DNA from: Pseudaquabacterium pictum
GTDB taxonomy: Bacteria; Pseudomonadota; Gammaproteobacteria; Burkholderiales; Burkholderiaceae_C
DNA length: 64,000 bases
Direction: 5' to 3'
NCBI RefSeq assembly: GCF_005403045.1
Contig: NZ_BJCL01000001.1
Location: 744,001 to 808,000 of the forward strand
In this document: in pieces, positions 19,342-31,733 of the stretch
How positions within the stretch are numbered: the first letter of the stretch is position 1
How the letters are laid out: every line of letters begins with the position of its first letter
Notes under the pieces: generated by a model
Told to the model about the DNA's origin: nothing
The model's database searches: none
Seen by the model: only the letters and a program-made list of their open reading frames with translations
Position numbers and translations under genes: made by a program

Positions 19342-19350
19342 ATTATAGCA
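19342..19350 (-). promoter_or_regulatory. Extended -10 promoter for the alanine-rich lipoprotein
   Basis: On the minus strand the sequence TGCTATAAT is a perfect TG-extended -10 element in one of the few AT-rich patches of the region. No good -35 box is seen, as is common with extended -10 promoters. Transcription would start near 19335, about 118 bases before the ATG at 19217. Confidence 0.6.
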
Positions 19351-19366
19351 AACATAGGGAAGCCAC

Positions 19367-19903
19367 CTATAAACCCAACGTGGTGGCCGGCCAAGCGGGC
19401 TCGCAGCGTTGTAAAAAGTCTGCAATCTGGGCCTGGATGGCGCGTGCATGCACCGCATCGGTGAAGCAGCGGATGCGCCAGTCCGGTGCGTCCTGCCACT
19501 GCAGCCACAGCGGTGCGGCCAGCAGGCCATGCAATGCCTGTGGCAGGCGGCCTTCGACCGGCGCCCAGGTGGCGATGGCGTGTGTCCAGTCGCGGCGCCA
19601 GCGGGCGAAGCGCGGATGCAGGCGCGCCGCCATGTCGAACTGTTCGCCAGCCATGCACAGCTGGCGGCCGCCCTGGCGCAACCAGGCACCAAGTGCTGTC
19701 TGGACGGCCGGCTCATCGAGCGGCCAGTCGGCGAAGTCGGTGTCGGCCAGCCACAGCTGACGGGTGCCGGCCAGCGGCCAGGCACCATCCCCCGCGGTGG
19801 GCGACAGCGCCAGCAGGGCCTGGCGCAGCAGGTCGGTGCAGACCTGGCGGCCCTGGTGCAGGCCGCCCGCTGGCCACGGTGCCGGGGCAGGTGCGTTCTG
19901 CAT
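19367..19903 (-). CDS. Hypothetical protein, 178 aa
   Basis: I do not recognise a family. The protein is soluble-looking, Trp- and Ala-rich (for example DFADWPLDEPAVQTALGAWL near residue 56 and RFARWRRDWTHAIATWAP), and lacks a signal peptide or membrane helix. It lies 11 bases downstream of roxA on the same strand, so it is probably the second gene of that operon. Codon usage matches the chromosome. Confidence 0.65.
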   Translation of the reverse strand: MQNAPAPAPWPAGGLHQGRQVCTDLLRQALLALSPTAGDGAWPLAGTRQLWLADTDFADWPLDEPAVQTALGAWLRQGGRQLCMAGEQFDMAARLHPRFARWRRDWTHAIATWAPVEGRLPQALHGLLAAPLWLQWQDAPDWRIRCFTDAVHARAIQAQIADFLQRCEPAWPATTLGL

Positions 19904-19914
19904 CTGCTGCGGCC

Positions 19915-21057
19915 TCAGGGCGCGGGCTGCACCCAGCCGGCGTCGGCCCAGTCGTCGAGCAGGGCGCGGGCATCGGCGCTGAGCCGGTCGACCTCGGCAG
20001 CGGACAGCTGGCGCGCATCGGCCAGCTGGCGCATCAGGCGGGCATCACGCCCACCGGCGCGGAAGGCCTCGCCGTTGATGAAGACATGGGTGTCGTCGTA
20101 GGCCATGCGGCTGCGGCGGTCCAGCACCGCGCCGCTGCTGGGTGGCAGTGGTGCGCCGGGGTCGAACCAGACCTGGGGCTTGGGCTCGGTCATCAGGCCG
20201 CCGAGCACGCGGTCGAGTGCCTGCGGGTCACGCAGCGCCTTCTGCAGCGCGGCCTGGGCGAACTGGCGCAGGCTGTCAGGCAGCCGGCCCGGCGTGGCGG
20301 TGGCGGGCTGGCGTGGATCGCGGTAGATGCGCTCGGCGGCACGCCCGCTGGCATCGGCCGACGGCGGCTCCAGCTCGTCGGCCAGCTGGTGCAGCAGCTC
20401 CTGCGCCAGCGCGGTTTCGGTGGCGGCACGGAAGCCGATCGAGCAGGTCATGCACTCGCCCTCGGCGACGCCGTCATGGCCCCACAGCGGCGGCAGGTAG
20501 AGCATGTCGCCGGGTTCCAGCAGAAATTCTTCGGTGGGCTGGAAGTTGGCCAGGATGCGCACTGGCAGGTCGGGCACCAGCGTGCGGTCGGGCACCGGCC
20601 CGATGCGCCAGCGCCGGCTGCCGTGCACCTGCAGCAGGAAGACGTCGTAGCTGTCCAGGTGCGGGCCAACGCCGCCGCCATCGGTGGCGTAGGAGATCAT
20701 CAGATCGTCCAGGCAGGCCTCGGGCAGGAAGCGGAAGGCCTGCAGCATCGTGTGGGCTGGCTGCCAGTGGAGATCGAGCCCCTGCACCAGCAGCGTCCAG
20801 TGCGTTTTCTTCACCGGCGGCAGCGCGCGGCGGCTGAACGGGCCGTGGCGCAGCGTCCAGTTGCCGTCGAAGGCGGTGAGCAGGCGCGCCTCCACGCCTT
20901 CGGCGCCGGCCAGGTCGAACAGTGCGCTGCGGCCGATGGGGCTCTGCACGCCAGGCCAGGCCTGGCGCACCAGCAGCGGCTTCTTCTGCCAATGGCGGCG
21001 CATGAACTGGGCCGGCGACAGGCCGTCGAGCAAGGGGGTGGGCAGGGTGACATCCAT
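19915..21057 (-). CDS. roxA: Ribosomal oxygenase RoxA-like (L16 arginine hydroxylase, JmjC/cupin)
   Basis: A 380-aa Fe(II)/2-oxoglutarate-dependent oxygenase of the YcfD/RoxA family, which hydroxylates an arginine of ribosomal protein L16. The JmjC metal triad begins with H133-x-D135 in GPHLDSYDVFLLQVHG. The N-terminal FMRRHWQKKPLLVRQAWPG (18-36) is the characteristic entry. A C-terminal winged-helix-like domain (about 270-380) matches the RoxA layout. The ATG at 21057 is preferred because the upstream extension is short, Gly/Arg-rich and unconserved. The divergent slyD start is 70 bases away. Confidence 0.88.
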   Translation of the reverse strand: MDVTLPTPLLDGLSPAQFMRRHWQKKPLLVRQAWPGVQSPIGRSALFDLAGAEGVEARLLTAFDGNWTLRHGPFSRRALPPVKKTHWTLLVQGLDLHWQPAHTMLQAFRFLPEACLDDLMISYATDGGGVGPHLDSYDVFLLQVHGSRRWRIGPVPDRTLVPDLPVRILANFQPTEEFLLEPGDMLYLPPLWGHDGVAEGECMTCSIGFRAATETALAQELLHQLADELEPPSADASGRAAERIYRDPRQPATATPGRLPDSLRQFAQAALQKALRDPQALDRVLGGLMTEPKPQVWFDPGAPLPPSSGAVLDRRSRMAYDDTHVFINGEAFRAGGRDARLMRQLADARQLSAAEVDRLSADARALLDDWADAGWVQPAP

Positions 21058-21127
21058 GGGGCCGGATTGTCGCTGGCGCCCTGCCCCGCCCGGCATGGGC
21101 GCGGCGGCCCTGTGCGATCATTCCCTG

Positions 21128-21649
21128 ATGTTGATCACCTCACCCTGCGTCGTCAGCCTGACCTGGACGCTGGCCGATGCCCAAGGCGCCACGCTGGACG
21201 AACTGACCGACCCGGTGGAGTTTTTCTACGGCGGCGACGACCTGCTGGCCAAGCTGGAAGAAGCCATCGCCGGCCAGGAAGCCGGTTTCACCTGCGACCT
21301 GCACCTGGAGCCAGAGCATGGCTTCGGTGACTACGACCCGGCGCTGGTCTGCTTCGAGGCGCGCGGCATCTTCCCCGAGCACATCGAGGAAGGCATGCAG
21401 TTCGACGGCCTGCCCGAAGGCGCCGTGACCAAGGACATGCCGCCGTCGCTGATCTACACCATCACCGAGGTCTACCCGGAGCACGTGGTGCTGGACGGCA
21501 ACCACCCGCTGGCCGGCATGGCGCTGCGCCTGGCGGTGCAGGTGCAGGCCGTGCGCGAGGCCACCGAGGACGAGATCGCCGCCCAGTCGGTGGACGAAGG
21601 CGCGGTCAGCATCCTGTCACCGGTGCCGGGCTCGCAGCACCTGCACTGA
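21128..21649 (+). CDS. slyD: FKBP-type peptidyl-prolyl isomerase, SlyD family
   Basis: A 173-aa SlyD-type chaperone/isomerase. The split FKBP domain (about residues 6-70 and 125-150) flanks an inserted IF flap (about 70-125). The segment EPEHGFGDYDPALVCF is typical. The long His/Cys-rich metal-binding tail of E. coli SlyD is absent: the protein ends at GSQHLH, so metal storage is unlikely. It is divergent from roxA and followed by a GC hairpin without a T-tract at 21695-21717. Confidence 0.88.
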   Translation: MLITSPCVVSLTWTLADAQGATLDELTDPVEFFYGGDDLLAKLEEAIAGQEAGFTCDLHLEPEHGFGDYDPALVCFEARGIFPEHIEEGMQFDGLPEGAVTKDMPPSLIYTITEVYPEHVVLDGNHPLAGMALRLAVQVQAVREATEDEIAAQSVDEGAVSILSPVPGSQHLH

Positions 21650-21694
21650 GCCCGCGCTGCGAATGCCGGAAGGCGTTCGCAGGCTGGCGAAGGA

Positions 21695-21717
21695 CTGGCG
21701 GCGGTACACGCCGCCAG
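21695..21717. other. GC-rich hairpin between slyD and dut
   Basis: A perfect 9-bp inverted repeat (CTGGCGGCG at 21695-21703, CGCCGCCAG at 21709-21717) with a 5-nt loop lies between the converging slyD and dut genes. No T-tract follows on either strand, so it is at best a weak or factor-assisted terminator. Confidence 0.4.
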
Positions 21718-21737
21718 GCTCTGACGCGCGTCGGCGC

Positions 21738-22193
21738 TCAGCCGCGGCCGGTCGAGCCGAAGCCGCCGCCGCCACGCTGCGACGCACCGAAGTCGTCGAC
21801 CACGCGGAAGGCGGCCTGCACCACCGGCACGATGACCATCTGCGCGATGCGCTCCAGCGGCTGCACGGTGAAGGCCATGCTGCCGCGGTTCCAGCAGCTG
21901 ACCATCAGCGCGCCCTGGTAATCGCTGTCGATCAGGCCGACCAGGTTGCCCAGCACGATGCCGTGCTTGTGGCCCAGGCCCGAGCGCGGCAGGATCATCG
22001 CGGCCAGGCCGGGGTCGGCGATGTGCACCGCCAGGCCGGTGGGGATCAGCACCGTCTGCCCGGGCTCGATGACCAGCGGCGCGTCCAGGCAGGCGCGCAG
22101 GTCCAGACCGGCGCTGCCGGGCGTGGCATAGGCCGGCAGCTGGCCGGCCATGCGGGGGTCGAGGATCTTCAGGTCGATGGTGGCGGTGGTCAT
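21738..22193 (-). CDS. dut: dUTP diphosphatase
   Basis: A 151-aa trimeric dUTPase that hydrolyses dUTP to dUMP, keeping uracil out of DNA and feeding thymidylate synthesis. The five motifs are visible: [11 protein letters not shown] (motif 1, about 25-35), [14 protein letters not shown] (motif 2), GLIDSDYQG (motif 3 with catalytic Asp), [11 protein letters not shown] (motif 4) and the Gly-rich GGGGFGSTG tail (motif 5). The start overlaps the coaBC stop by 4 bases; coaBC-dut is a conserved pair. Confidence 0.96.
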   Translation of the reverse strand: MTTATIDLKILDPRMAGQLPAYATPGSAGLDLRACLDAPLVIEPGQTVLIPTGLAVHIADPGLAAMILPRSGLGHKHGIVLGNLVGLIDSDYQGALMVSCWNRGSMAFTVQPLERIAQMVIVPVVQAAFRVVDDFGASQRGGGGFGSTGRG

Positions 22194-23422
22194 GCGGCAG
22201 TTCCCAGGCGCTGGGCGATGTCGGCCACCAGGGCGCGGGCCAGCGTCAGCTTGTCGGCGGTGGGCAGGGCGCGCTCGCCGTCGGCATCGACCAGCAGCAG
22301 CGTGTTGTCGTCCTTGCCAAAGGTGGCGGGGCCGACATTGCCGACGATCAGCGGCACGCCCTTGCGCAGCCGCTTCTCGCGGGCGTGGCGGGCCAGGTCG
22401 TGGCTCTCGGCCGCGAAGCCCACGCAGTAGGGGCCACCGGGCAGGCGCGCCACCGCCGCCAGGATGTCGGGGTTCTCGGTGAAGCCGATGGCCGGCACCT
22501 GGCCCGAGCCATCCTTCTTGATCTTCTCGCCGGCCGCTGCGGCGGGCCGCCAGTCAGCCACCGCGGCGGTGGCGATGAACACGCCGTGCTGCGCCGCCAG
22601 GGGCAGCACCGCATCGTGCATCTGCTGCGCACTCTGCACGTCGATGCGGCGCACGCCGCGCGGCGTGGGCAGGTGCACCGGGCCGGCGACCAGGGTCACC
22701 TCGGCGCCAGCCTCGCGGGCGGCGCGGGCGATGGCAAAGCCCATCTTGCCGCTGCTCAGGTTGGTGATGCCGCGCACCGGGTCGATGGCCTCGAAGGTGG
22801 GGCCGGCGGTGATCAGCACCCGGCGGCCGGCCAGCAGCTTGGGCTGGAAGAAGGCGATCAGGTCCTCGCACAGCTCGGCGGCTTCCAGCATGCGGCCGTC
22901 ACCGGTCTCGCCGCAGGCCTGGCTGCCGCTGCCGGGGCCCAGCAGCGTGGCGCCATCGGCCACCACCTGGGCGCAGTTGCGGCGGGTGGCGGGGTGGTCC
23001 CACATTTCGCGGTTCATCGCCGGGGCCAGAAGCAGCGGGCAGCTGGCGATGGGCCGCGCCAGGCACAGCAGGGCCAGCAGGTCGTTGGCCCGGCCCTGCA
23101 CCAGTTGGGCGATGAAATCGGCCGACGCAGGCGCCACCAGGATGGCGTCGGCCTCGCGGCTGAGGTTGATGTGCGCCATGTTGTTCGGCTCACGCGCATC
23201 CCACTGGCTCAGCACCACCGGCTGGCCCGACAGGGCCTGCATCGTCACCGGGGTGATGAACTGGCAGGCGGCCTCGGTCATCACCACCTGCACGCTGGCG
23301 CCGGCCTGGGTGAGGGCCCGCACCAGCTCGGCGCTCTTGTAGCAGGCGATGCCGCCGGACAGGCCCAGCACGATGTGGCGGCCACCCAAAGGCAGCGCGG
23401 GATGGGGGACGGGAATCGACAT
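22190..23422 (-). CDS. coaBC: Bifunctional phosphopantothenoylcysteine decarboxylase / phosphopantothenate-cysteine ligase
   Basis: A 410-aa coenzyme A biosynthesis enzyme. The N-terminal flavoprotein CoaC domain (about 15-190) shows [16 protein letters not shown], the PAMNREMW motif and Cys in [14 protein letters not shown]. The C-terminal CoaB domain (about 195-405) begins [20 protein letters not shown]. The ATG at 23422 is chosen; a TTG three codons upstream is less likely. It overlaps dut by ATGA, so the two are one transcript. Confidence 0.96.
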   Translation of the reverse strand: MSIPVPHPALPLGGRHIVLGLSGGIACYKSAELVRALTQAGASVQVVMTEAACQFITPVTMQALSGQPVVLSQWDAREPNNMAHINLSREADAILVAPASADFIAQLVQGRANDLLALLCLARPIASCPLLLAPAMNREMWDHPATRRNCAQVVADGATLLGPGSGSQACGETGDGRMLEAAELCEDLIAFFQPKLLAGRRVLITAGPTFEAIDPVRGITNLSSGKMGFAIARAAREAGAEVTLVAGPVHLPTPRGVRRIDVQSAQQMHDAVLPLAAQHGVFIATAAVADWRPAAAAGEKIKKDGSGQVPAIGFTENPDILAAVARLPGGPYCVGFAAESHDLARHAREKRLRKGVPLIVGNVGPATFGKDDNTLLLVDADGERALPTADKLTLARALVADIAQRLGTAA

Positions 23423-23493
23423 GGCGGGCAATGTAGCGCACGGCCAACGGCCGCTGCTGCCACCCTGGACGTGCGGACTTTGACGTTCTGAAC

Positions 23494-23511
23494 TTTCAGT
23501 TTTTTCTGAAA
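23494..23511. promoter_or_regulatory. Candidate operator upstream of the GbsR-type regulator
   Basis: An inverted repeat TTTCAG (23494-23499) and CTGAAA (23506-23511), separated by six T, stands out in GC-rich surroundings. A TTGACG that could be a -35 box lies at 23480-23485. Its position 43 bases before the regulator gene suggests autoregulation, and perhaps control of the following oxidase genes. Confidence 0.45.
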
Positions 23512-23553
23512 TCAGAGCAGAATATGACCCAGGACAAACCCTGAGAGCTTGTG

Positions 23554-24114
23554 ATGAACACCCTGTCTCCCCTGATGCGCAGCTTCATCGGCCATTTCGG
23601 CGAGATGGGCAGCCGTTGGGGCATCAACCGCACGGTCGGCCAAATCTACGCGCTGATCTTCGTCTCGCCGGTGCTGCTGAATGCCGACGACATCGCCGCC
23701 CACCTGGAGTTCAGCCGCGGCAACGTCAGCATGGGGCTGAAGGAACTGCAGGCCTGGCGGCTGGTGAAGCTCAAGCACCTGCCCGGTGATCGGCGCGAAT
23801 ACTTCGAGGCGCCCACCGACGCCTGGGAGATCTTCCGCACCCTGGCCGAGGAGCGCCGCCGCCGCGAGATCGAGCCCACGCTGTCAATGCTGCGCAATGC
23901 GCTGCTGGAGACACCCGCCAGCGACGACGATCGCATCGCCCAGGAGCGCATGCGCGGCATGCACGACCTGATCGAGATGCTGATGACCTGGTTCGACGAC
24001 GTGCAGCGCATGGACGCGGCCACGCTGCAGCAGCTGATGAAGATGGGCAGCAAGGTGCAGCGGCTGCTGGAGTTCACCGGCAAGGTGAAGGTGGTGGCCG
24101 GCGGCAAACCCTGA
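23554..24114 (+). CDS. GbsR/MarR-family transcriptional regulator
   Basis: A 186-aa protein of the GbsR type, MarR-like winged-helix repressors often found beside osmolyte or respiratory genes. The winged helix is in residues 30-80, with LNADDIAAHLEFSRGNVSMGLKEL as helix-turn-helix and HLPGDRREYFEA as wing. A long helical C-terminus (about 95-175) is for dimerisation. An in-frame GTG directly before the ATG would add one residue. The bd oxidase operon starts 53 bases downstream on the same strand, so it is the likely local target. Confidence 0.85.
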   Translation: MNTLSPLMRSFIGHFGEMGSRWGINRTVGQIYALIFVSPVLLNADDIAAHLEFSRGNVSMGLKELQAWRLVKLKHLPGDRREYFEAPTDAWEIFRTLAEERRRREIEPTLSMLRNALLETPASDDDRIAQERMRGMHDLIEMLMTWFDDVQRMDAATLQQLMKMGSKVQRLLEFTGKVKVVAGGKP

Positions 24115-24166
24115 CGGGCCCACGCTCCACCCTGCCCTGTTCCCTTTCATTCAACCCGGATCCGAC

Positions 24167-25519
24167 ATGGACGCCCTCGTGCTGGCGCGGCTGCAGTTCG
24201 CCGCCAACATCTCCTTCCACATCCTGTTTCCCACCATCACCATCGCGCTGGGCTGGGTGCTGCTGTTCTTCCGCTGGCGCTGGCTGCGCACCCACCAGAC
24301 GGCCTGGCTGCTGGCCTACCGCTTCTGGACCAAGATCTTCGCGCTAAGCTTTGCACTGGGCGTGGTCAGCGGCCTGGTGATGAGCTTCCAGTTCGGCACC
24401 AACTGGCCGGGCTTCATGGAGCGGGTGGGCAACATCGCCGGGCCGCTGCTGGGCTACGAGGTCCTGACCGCCTTCTTCCTGGAAGCCACCTTCTTGGGCG
24501 TGATGCTGTTCGGCCACGGCCGGGTCAGCGAGCGCATGCACCTGCTGGCCACCTTCCTGGTCGCCTTCGGCACCACGATGAGCGCGTTCTGGATCCTGGC
24601 GCTCAACAGCTGGATGCAGACGCCGGCCGGCTTTCGGCTGGAAGACGGCGTGTTCCACGTCACCTCGTGGATGCAGGTGATCTTCAACCCCAGCTTCCCG
24701 TACCGGCTGGCGCATGTGCTGCTGGCCTCGGCGTTGACCGTGGCCTTCCTGCTGGCTGGCGTGGCCGCCTGGCAGCTGCTGCGCGGCACCACCAACCGCA
24801 GCACGGCCAAGGTGCTGCGCACCGGCCTGACCATGGGCGCGCTGCTGGTGCCGCTGCAGGTGCTGGTGGGCGACCTGCACGGCCTGAACACGCTGGAACA
24901 CCAGCCCGCCAAGGTGGCGGCGATGGAAGGCGTGTGGCAGACCGAAGCGGGCGCGCCGCTGCTGCTGTTCGCCGTGCCGGATGAAGCCACGCGCAGCAAC
25001 CATCTGGAAATCGGCATCCCCAAGCTGGCCAGCCTGATCCTGACGCACGACCTGAACGGCACCCTTCGCGGGCTGGATGAATTCCAGGGCGCGCACCCGC
25101 CGGTCAAGCCGGTGTTCTACGGCTTCCGGGTGATGGTAGGCACCGGCGTGCTCATGGGCGTGGTGGCCTTTGTCGGCCTGGGCCTGCTGTGGCGCCGCCG
25201 CTGGGCCGCCGACGCGCTGCCCCGCTGGCTGCTGTGGCCGATCGCCGGCATGGCCTTCTCCGGCTGGGTGGCCACGCTGGCCGGCTGGTACGTGACGGAG
25301 ATCGGCCGCCAGCCCTTCATCGTGCACGGCCTGCTGCGCACCGCCGATGTCGCCAGCGCCGTGCCGGCACCGCACATCGCACTGACGCTGGCGCTGTACT
25401 GCACCCTGTACCTGGGCCTGCTGGTGGCCTATGTGGCGGTGGTGCGCCACCTGGCCGAGAAGCCCGAGGCCAGCCTGTTGCCCGCCGGCCGGTCGCTGCC
25501 CAGCCGGGCGTTTGCCTGA
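24167..25519 (+). CDS. cydA: Cytochrome bd-type ubiquinol oxidase subunit I (cyanide-insensitive CioA type)
   Basis: A 450-aa integral membrane quinol oxidase subunit that carries the haems and reduces O2. About nine hydrophobic segments are visible. The haem-ligand His is in NISFHILFPTITIALGW (near residue 18), and GRQP appears in EIGRQPFIVHGLL. The periplasmic Q-loop is short, lacking the insert of E. coli CydA, which places it with CioA cyanide-insensitive oxidases. It follows a GbsR-type regulator and precedes subunit II by 13 bases. Confidence 0.93.
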   Translation: MDALVLARLQFAANISFHILFPTITIALGWVLLFFRWRWLRTHQTAWLLAYRFWTKIFALSFALGVVSGLVMSFQFGTNWPGFMERVGNIAGPLLGYEVLTAFFLEATFLGVMLFGHGRVSERMHLLATFLVAFGTTMSAFWILALNSWMQTPAGFRLEDGVFHVTSWMQVIFNPSFPYRLAHVLLASALTVAFLLAGVAAWQLLRGTTNRSTAKVLRTGLTMGALLVPLQVLVGDLHGLNTLEHQPAKVAAMEGVWQTEAGAPLLLFAVPDEATRSNHLEIGIPKLASLILTHDLNGTLRGLDEFQGAHPPVKPVFYGFRVMVGTGVLMGVVAFVGLGLLWRRRWAADALPRWLLWPIAGMAFSGWVATLAGWYVTEIGRQPFIVHGLLRTADVASAVPAPHIALTLALYCTLYLGLLVAYVAVVRHLAEKPEASLLPAGRSLPSRAFA

Positions 25520-25532
25520 GGAGGCTGCGGTG

Positions 25533-26528
25533 ATGATCGACTGGACGCACACCCTGCCGGTGGTCTTCCTGGTGCTGATGGGCGTGGCCATGCTGGCCTA
25601 TGTGGTGCTGGACGGCTACGACCTGGGCGTGGGCATGCTGATGCACCACGCCGCGCCCGCCGAGCAGGACATGATGGTGGCCAGCATCGGCCCGTTCTGG
25701 GATGCCAACGAGACCTGGCTGGTGCTGGGCGTGGGCGTGCTGCTGATCGCCTTCCCCAAGGCCCACGGCATGGTGCTGGGCGCGCTGTACCTGCCGGTGG
25801 CGCTGATGCTGGTGGGCCTGGTGCTGCGCGGCGTGGCCTTCGAGTTCCGCGCCAAGGATGCGGCACGCCAGCGGTTGTGGAGCCAGGTGTTCATGGGCGG
25901 CTCCTTCCTGGCGTCGGCCGCCCAGGGCTGGATGCTGGGCCGTTACGTCACCGGCCTGGCCGAGGGCTGGGGCGCCACGCTGTTTGCCGCCGCCATCGCG
26001 GTGGCCCTGCCGGCGGCCTATGTGCTGCTGGGCGCCTGCTGGCTGGTGCTGAAGACCGAGGGCGCGCTGCAGCAGGCCGCCCGCGGCTGGGCGCTGCGGG
26101 CCTGGTGGCCGCTGGTGCTGGGGCTGCTGGCGGTGTCGCTGGCCACGCCGGTGGTCAGCGCCACGGTGCGCGAGCGCTGGTTCGCCATGCCCGAATTCAT
26201 CGCCCTGCTGCCCATCCCGCTGGCCACCGCCACCGCGCTGCTGGGGCTGCGCTGGCTGCTGCAGCAGCCGCAGGTGCTGGGCCGATGGTGCGTGCTGCCG
26301 ATGGCCGCCGTGGTGGCGGTGTTCCTGCTCGGCGGGCTGGGCCTGGCCTACAGCCTGTACCCGTATGTGGTGATGGACCGGCTCACCGTCTGGCAGGCGG
26401 CCAGCAGCACCGAGGCGCTGGCCATCATCGCCGTGGGCTGCTGCTTTGCGGTGCCGGCCATCGTGGGATACAGCATCTTTGCCTACCGGGTGTTCGGCGG
26501 CAAGGCGCAGCCGCTCAGCTACGCCTGA
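25533..26528 (+). CDS. cydB: Cytochrome bd-type ubiquinol oxidase subunit II (CioB type)
   Basis: A 331-aa membrane subunit partnering the preceding CydA/CioA. Conserved DGYDLGVGML (about 26-35) and GPFWDANETWLVLG (about 54-67) are visible, with eight to nine hydrophobic segments. The ATG at 25533 follows a GAGGAGG ribosome binding site; an in-frame GTG three bases upstream is possible. No CydX-like small protein follows: the gene ends 46 bases before a converging gene. The two subunits form a low-proton-yield terminal oxidase useful at low oxygen or under respiratory poisons. Confidence 0.93.
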   Translation: MIDWTHTLPVVFLVLMGVAMLAYVVLDGYDLGVGMLMHHAAPAEQDMMVASIGPFWDANETWLVLGVGVLLIAFPKAHGMVLGALYLPVALMLVGLVLRGVAFEFRAKDAARQRLWSQVFMGGSFLASAAQGWMLGRYVTGLAEGWGATLFAAAIAVALPAAYVLLGACWLVLKTEGALQQAARGWALRAWWPLVLGLLAVSLATPVVSATVRERWFAMPEFIALLPIPLATATALLGLRWLLQQPQVLGRWCVLPMAAVVAVFLLGGLGLAYSLYPYVVMDRLTVWQAASSTEALAIIAVGCCFAVPAIVGYSIFAYRVFGGKAQPLSYA

Positions 26529-26574
26529 GGTTCAACGCAGGCCACGGCTCAGGCGCGCGGTTGCAGTGGCGCCC

Positions 26575-27342
26575 TCAGGCGCCGTGGCACTTCTTGAATT
26601 TCTTGCCGCTGCCGCAATGGCAAGGGTCGTTGCGGCCGGGCGTGGGCGCCACCCGGCGGGTTTCGGGCTTGGGCGCATGGTCCAGCCAGAACAGGCGCAG
26701 GTCCTGCACCGCGAACAGCGCCTCGTCGATCAGCTGGTCGCGCGCCAGCGTCTCGCCGGGGTAGTGCTGTGCCTGGTGCTCGGCCAGGTCGGCGCGGCCC
26801 ATGGTCAGGGCCAGCAGGCGGCTGAAGCAGTCGTCGAACCAGCGGCCGTCCTCGGTGTCGGTGTCCAGGTCGGGCCAGTCGTCGGCGAAGTCGTCGGTGG
26901 CCTGCAGGAAGCCTTCGGCCCACAGCGCGCCGGTCTGCAGCTGGTCGTCGGCCTCCTCGGCCGTCATGTGGCCGGCGGCCACCACCTCGGCACGGGCGGC
27001 ATCGTCGAAGCTGACCATCAGCGGCGACAGGCGCACGGTCTCGGGGTCGTCGAGCAGGCTGTCCACGTCCAGCTGGCTGGCGATGACGTTCCAGCGGGCC
27101 ATCAGCGCGGCCATGGCCTGCTGCACATCGTCGGGGTCGGCGAAGACGCGCCCGAAGTCATCGCCGAACAGCGGCGGCAGCCATTCGCTGGGCGTGAACA
27201 CCCGGCGGCTGGCCAGCAGCGCGGTCAGGTAGCCGTCCACCCATTCCAGCGAGATGTCGGCGCCGAAGTTGGCCAGGCGTTCGCACACCTGCTCCAGGGC
27301 GGCGATCTCGGCTTCGGTGCTCTGGCGGGCGACGCGGCTCAT
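26575..27342 (-). CDS. UPF0149/YecA-family protein with C-terminal SEC-C motif
   Basis: A 255-aa protein. The N-terminal part (about 10-190) matches the YgfB/YecA helical family, with [23 protein letters not shown] (about 40-62) as its signature. It ends with a zinc-binding SEC-C motif, [19 protein letters not shown] (Cys-x-Cys...Cys-His), the module found at the tail of SecA. Function of stand-alone YecA proteins is unclear; ribosome or Sec association has been proposed. It overlaps the GNAT gene upstream by 4 bases, so the two are coexpressed. Confidence 0.88.
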   Translation of the reverse strand: MSRVARQSTEAEIAALEQVCERLANFGADISLEWVDGYLTALLASRRVFTPSEWLPPLFGDDFGRVFADPDDVQQAMAALMARWNVIASQLDVDSLLDDPETVRLSPLMVSFDDAARAEVVAAGHMTAEEADDQLQTGALWAEGFLQATDDFADDWPDLDTDTEDGRWFDDCFSRLLALTMGRADLAEHQAQHYPGETLARDQLIDEALFAVQDLRLFWLDHAPKPETRRVAPTPGRNDPCHCGSGKKFKKCHGA

Positions 27343-27911
27343 GCGGGGGTCTCGGGTTGGGCCGGGGCGTCCCAGCGGGGTGGATGTGGATGCAGACGGG
27401 CCATCGAGAACACATCGGTGTACTGGCCGTTGCGCAGCGCATAGCCGCGGTGGCGGCCCTCCTGCACAAAGCCGTGGCGTTCATAGAGGCGGATGGCGCG
27501 GGCGTTGTCGACGAACACCGTCAGCTCGGTGCGCAGCACCTGGCCCCAATGGTCGGCCCAGTCGCACAGCGCGGCCATCAGCGCATGGCCGACGCCCTGC
27601 CCCTGGCCATCGGGATGCACGGCGATGCCCAGGTTCATCACGTGGCGGCGGCGCAGGGCCGCGCTGGTCGGGTGCAGGCCGGCGGTGCCCACCACTTGCA
27701 GCTGGCCGCGGCTGTCGGGCAGCTCGGCCACCAGCATCAGGTCGGGCTTGCCCAGGGCAAGGGTGTCGGTCAGGCGGGCCAGCCACAGGGCCTCGCTGGT
27801 GTGGGGCAGCTGCAGCGTGCCGGGAAAGACATCGGGGTGGCCCATCACCCGGGCGAATGCGGCTGCATCACCGATGACGGCGCGGCGGATGTGGACGGGG
27901 CGGTGCGTCAT
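27339..27911 (-). CDS. GNAT-family N-acetyltransferase
   Basis: A 190-aa acetyltransferase. The acetyl-CoA-binding motif A is [19 protein letters not shown] (about residues 94-112), followed by the [20 protein letters not shown] motif B. It resembles YhhY/AaaT-type L-amino-acid acetyltransferases ([22 protein letters not shown]). The ATG at 27911 gives the canonical start [11 protein letters not shown]; an upstream in-frame start adds ten poorly conserved residues. Substrate is not determinable. It is cotranscribed with the YecA-type gene. Confidence 0.85.
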   Translation of the reverse strand: MTHRPVHIRRAVIGDAAAFARVMGHPDVFPGTLQLPHTSEALWLARLTDTLALGKPDLMLVAELPDSRGQLQVVGTAGLHPTSAALRRRHVMNLGIAVHPDGQGQGVGHALMAALCDWADHWGQVLRTELTVFVDNARAIRLYERHGFVQEGRHRGYALRNGQYTDVFSMARLHPHPPRWDAPAQPETPA

Positions 27912-27976
27912 GGGCGGAGCAGCAAGCGCGGGGACCGACAATGTAGCCGTTGACCACCTGCCCAGACGACCCTGCC

Positions 27977-28249
27977 ATGCCTTCCAAGAAATTCGACCTG
28001 GTGCGCCAGCTCGAGAGCAAGCTCGCCAACCAGCGCAAGGCCGCGGGCGTGCCCGGCCGCTTCGGCGAGGCTGCGGCCGCCATGCCCGACCGCAAGGCCC
28101 AGCGCAAGCTGGATGCCGCTGCCGGCCTGGTGCCGTTTGCCTGCAAGCTGCCGGCGCCGCTGGCGCAGCAGCTGCGCGAGCGCGCCACCAGCCACGACGG
28201 CGGGCTCAACGGCTTGGTGGCCGAGCTGCTGGCGCGCGGCCTGGCCTGA
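27977..28249 (+). CDS. Hypothetical small basic protein, 90 aa
   Basis: The protein starts MPSKKFDLVRQLESKLAN and has a basic N-terminal half (many Lys/Arg) and a C-terminal half LPAPLAQQLRERATSHDGGL that reads like a ribbon-helix-helix or Arc-type helix pair, but I cannot assign a family. No partner gene is adjacent. It is divergent from the GNAT gene (65 bases) and converges with alaS, with a CCGGGC/GCCCGG hairpin at 28259-28275 in between. Base composition is chromosomal. Confidence 0.6.
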   Translation: MPSKKFDLVRQLESKLANQRKAAGVPGRFGEAAAAMPDRKAQRKLDAAAGLVPFACKLPAPLAQQLRERATSHDGGLNGLVAELLARGLA

Positions 28250-28258
28250 CGGGCCAAA

Positions 28259-28275
28259 CCGGGCGGCCTGCCCGG
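28259..28275. other. GC hairpin between converging genes
   Basis: CCGGGC (28259-28264) and GCCCGG (28270-28275) form a 6-bp stem with a 5-nt loop just before the alaS stop. There is no T-tract; termination activity is uncertain. Confidence 0.35.
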
Positions 28276-28282
28276 CCCGGGA

Positions 28283-30910
<2,628 letters not shown>

Positions 30911-30927
30911 GGTGGGCTCTTCGGGCT

Positions 30928-31616
<689 letters not shown>

Positions 31617-31733
31617 CTAGCGGAGCCGACCCGGCTTGGCCTGCCCGCCAGGGGGTCTGTCGTCGATGCGGCAGCCTGGAGGCGGGCAGAGTTGTTATCG
31701 TGCATGTTTCGCCTCAATCCCCAGGAGCCTCCG

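Noticed and set aside
26529-26574. A CydX-type small subunit after cydB
   Set aside because: Only 46 bases separate cydB from the converging gene and they contain no such frame.
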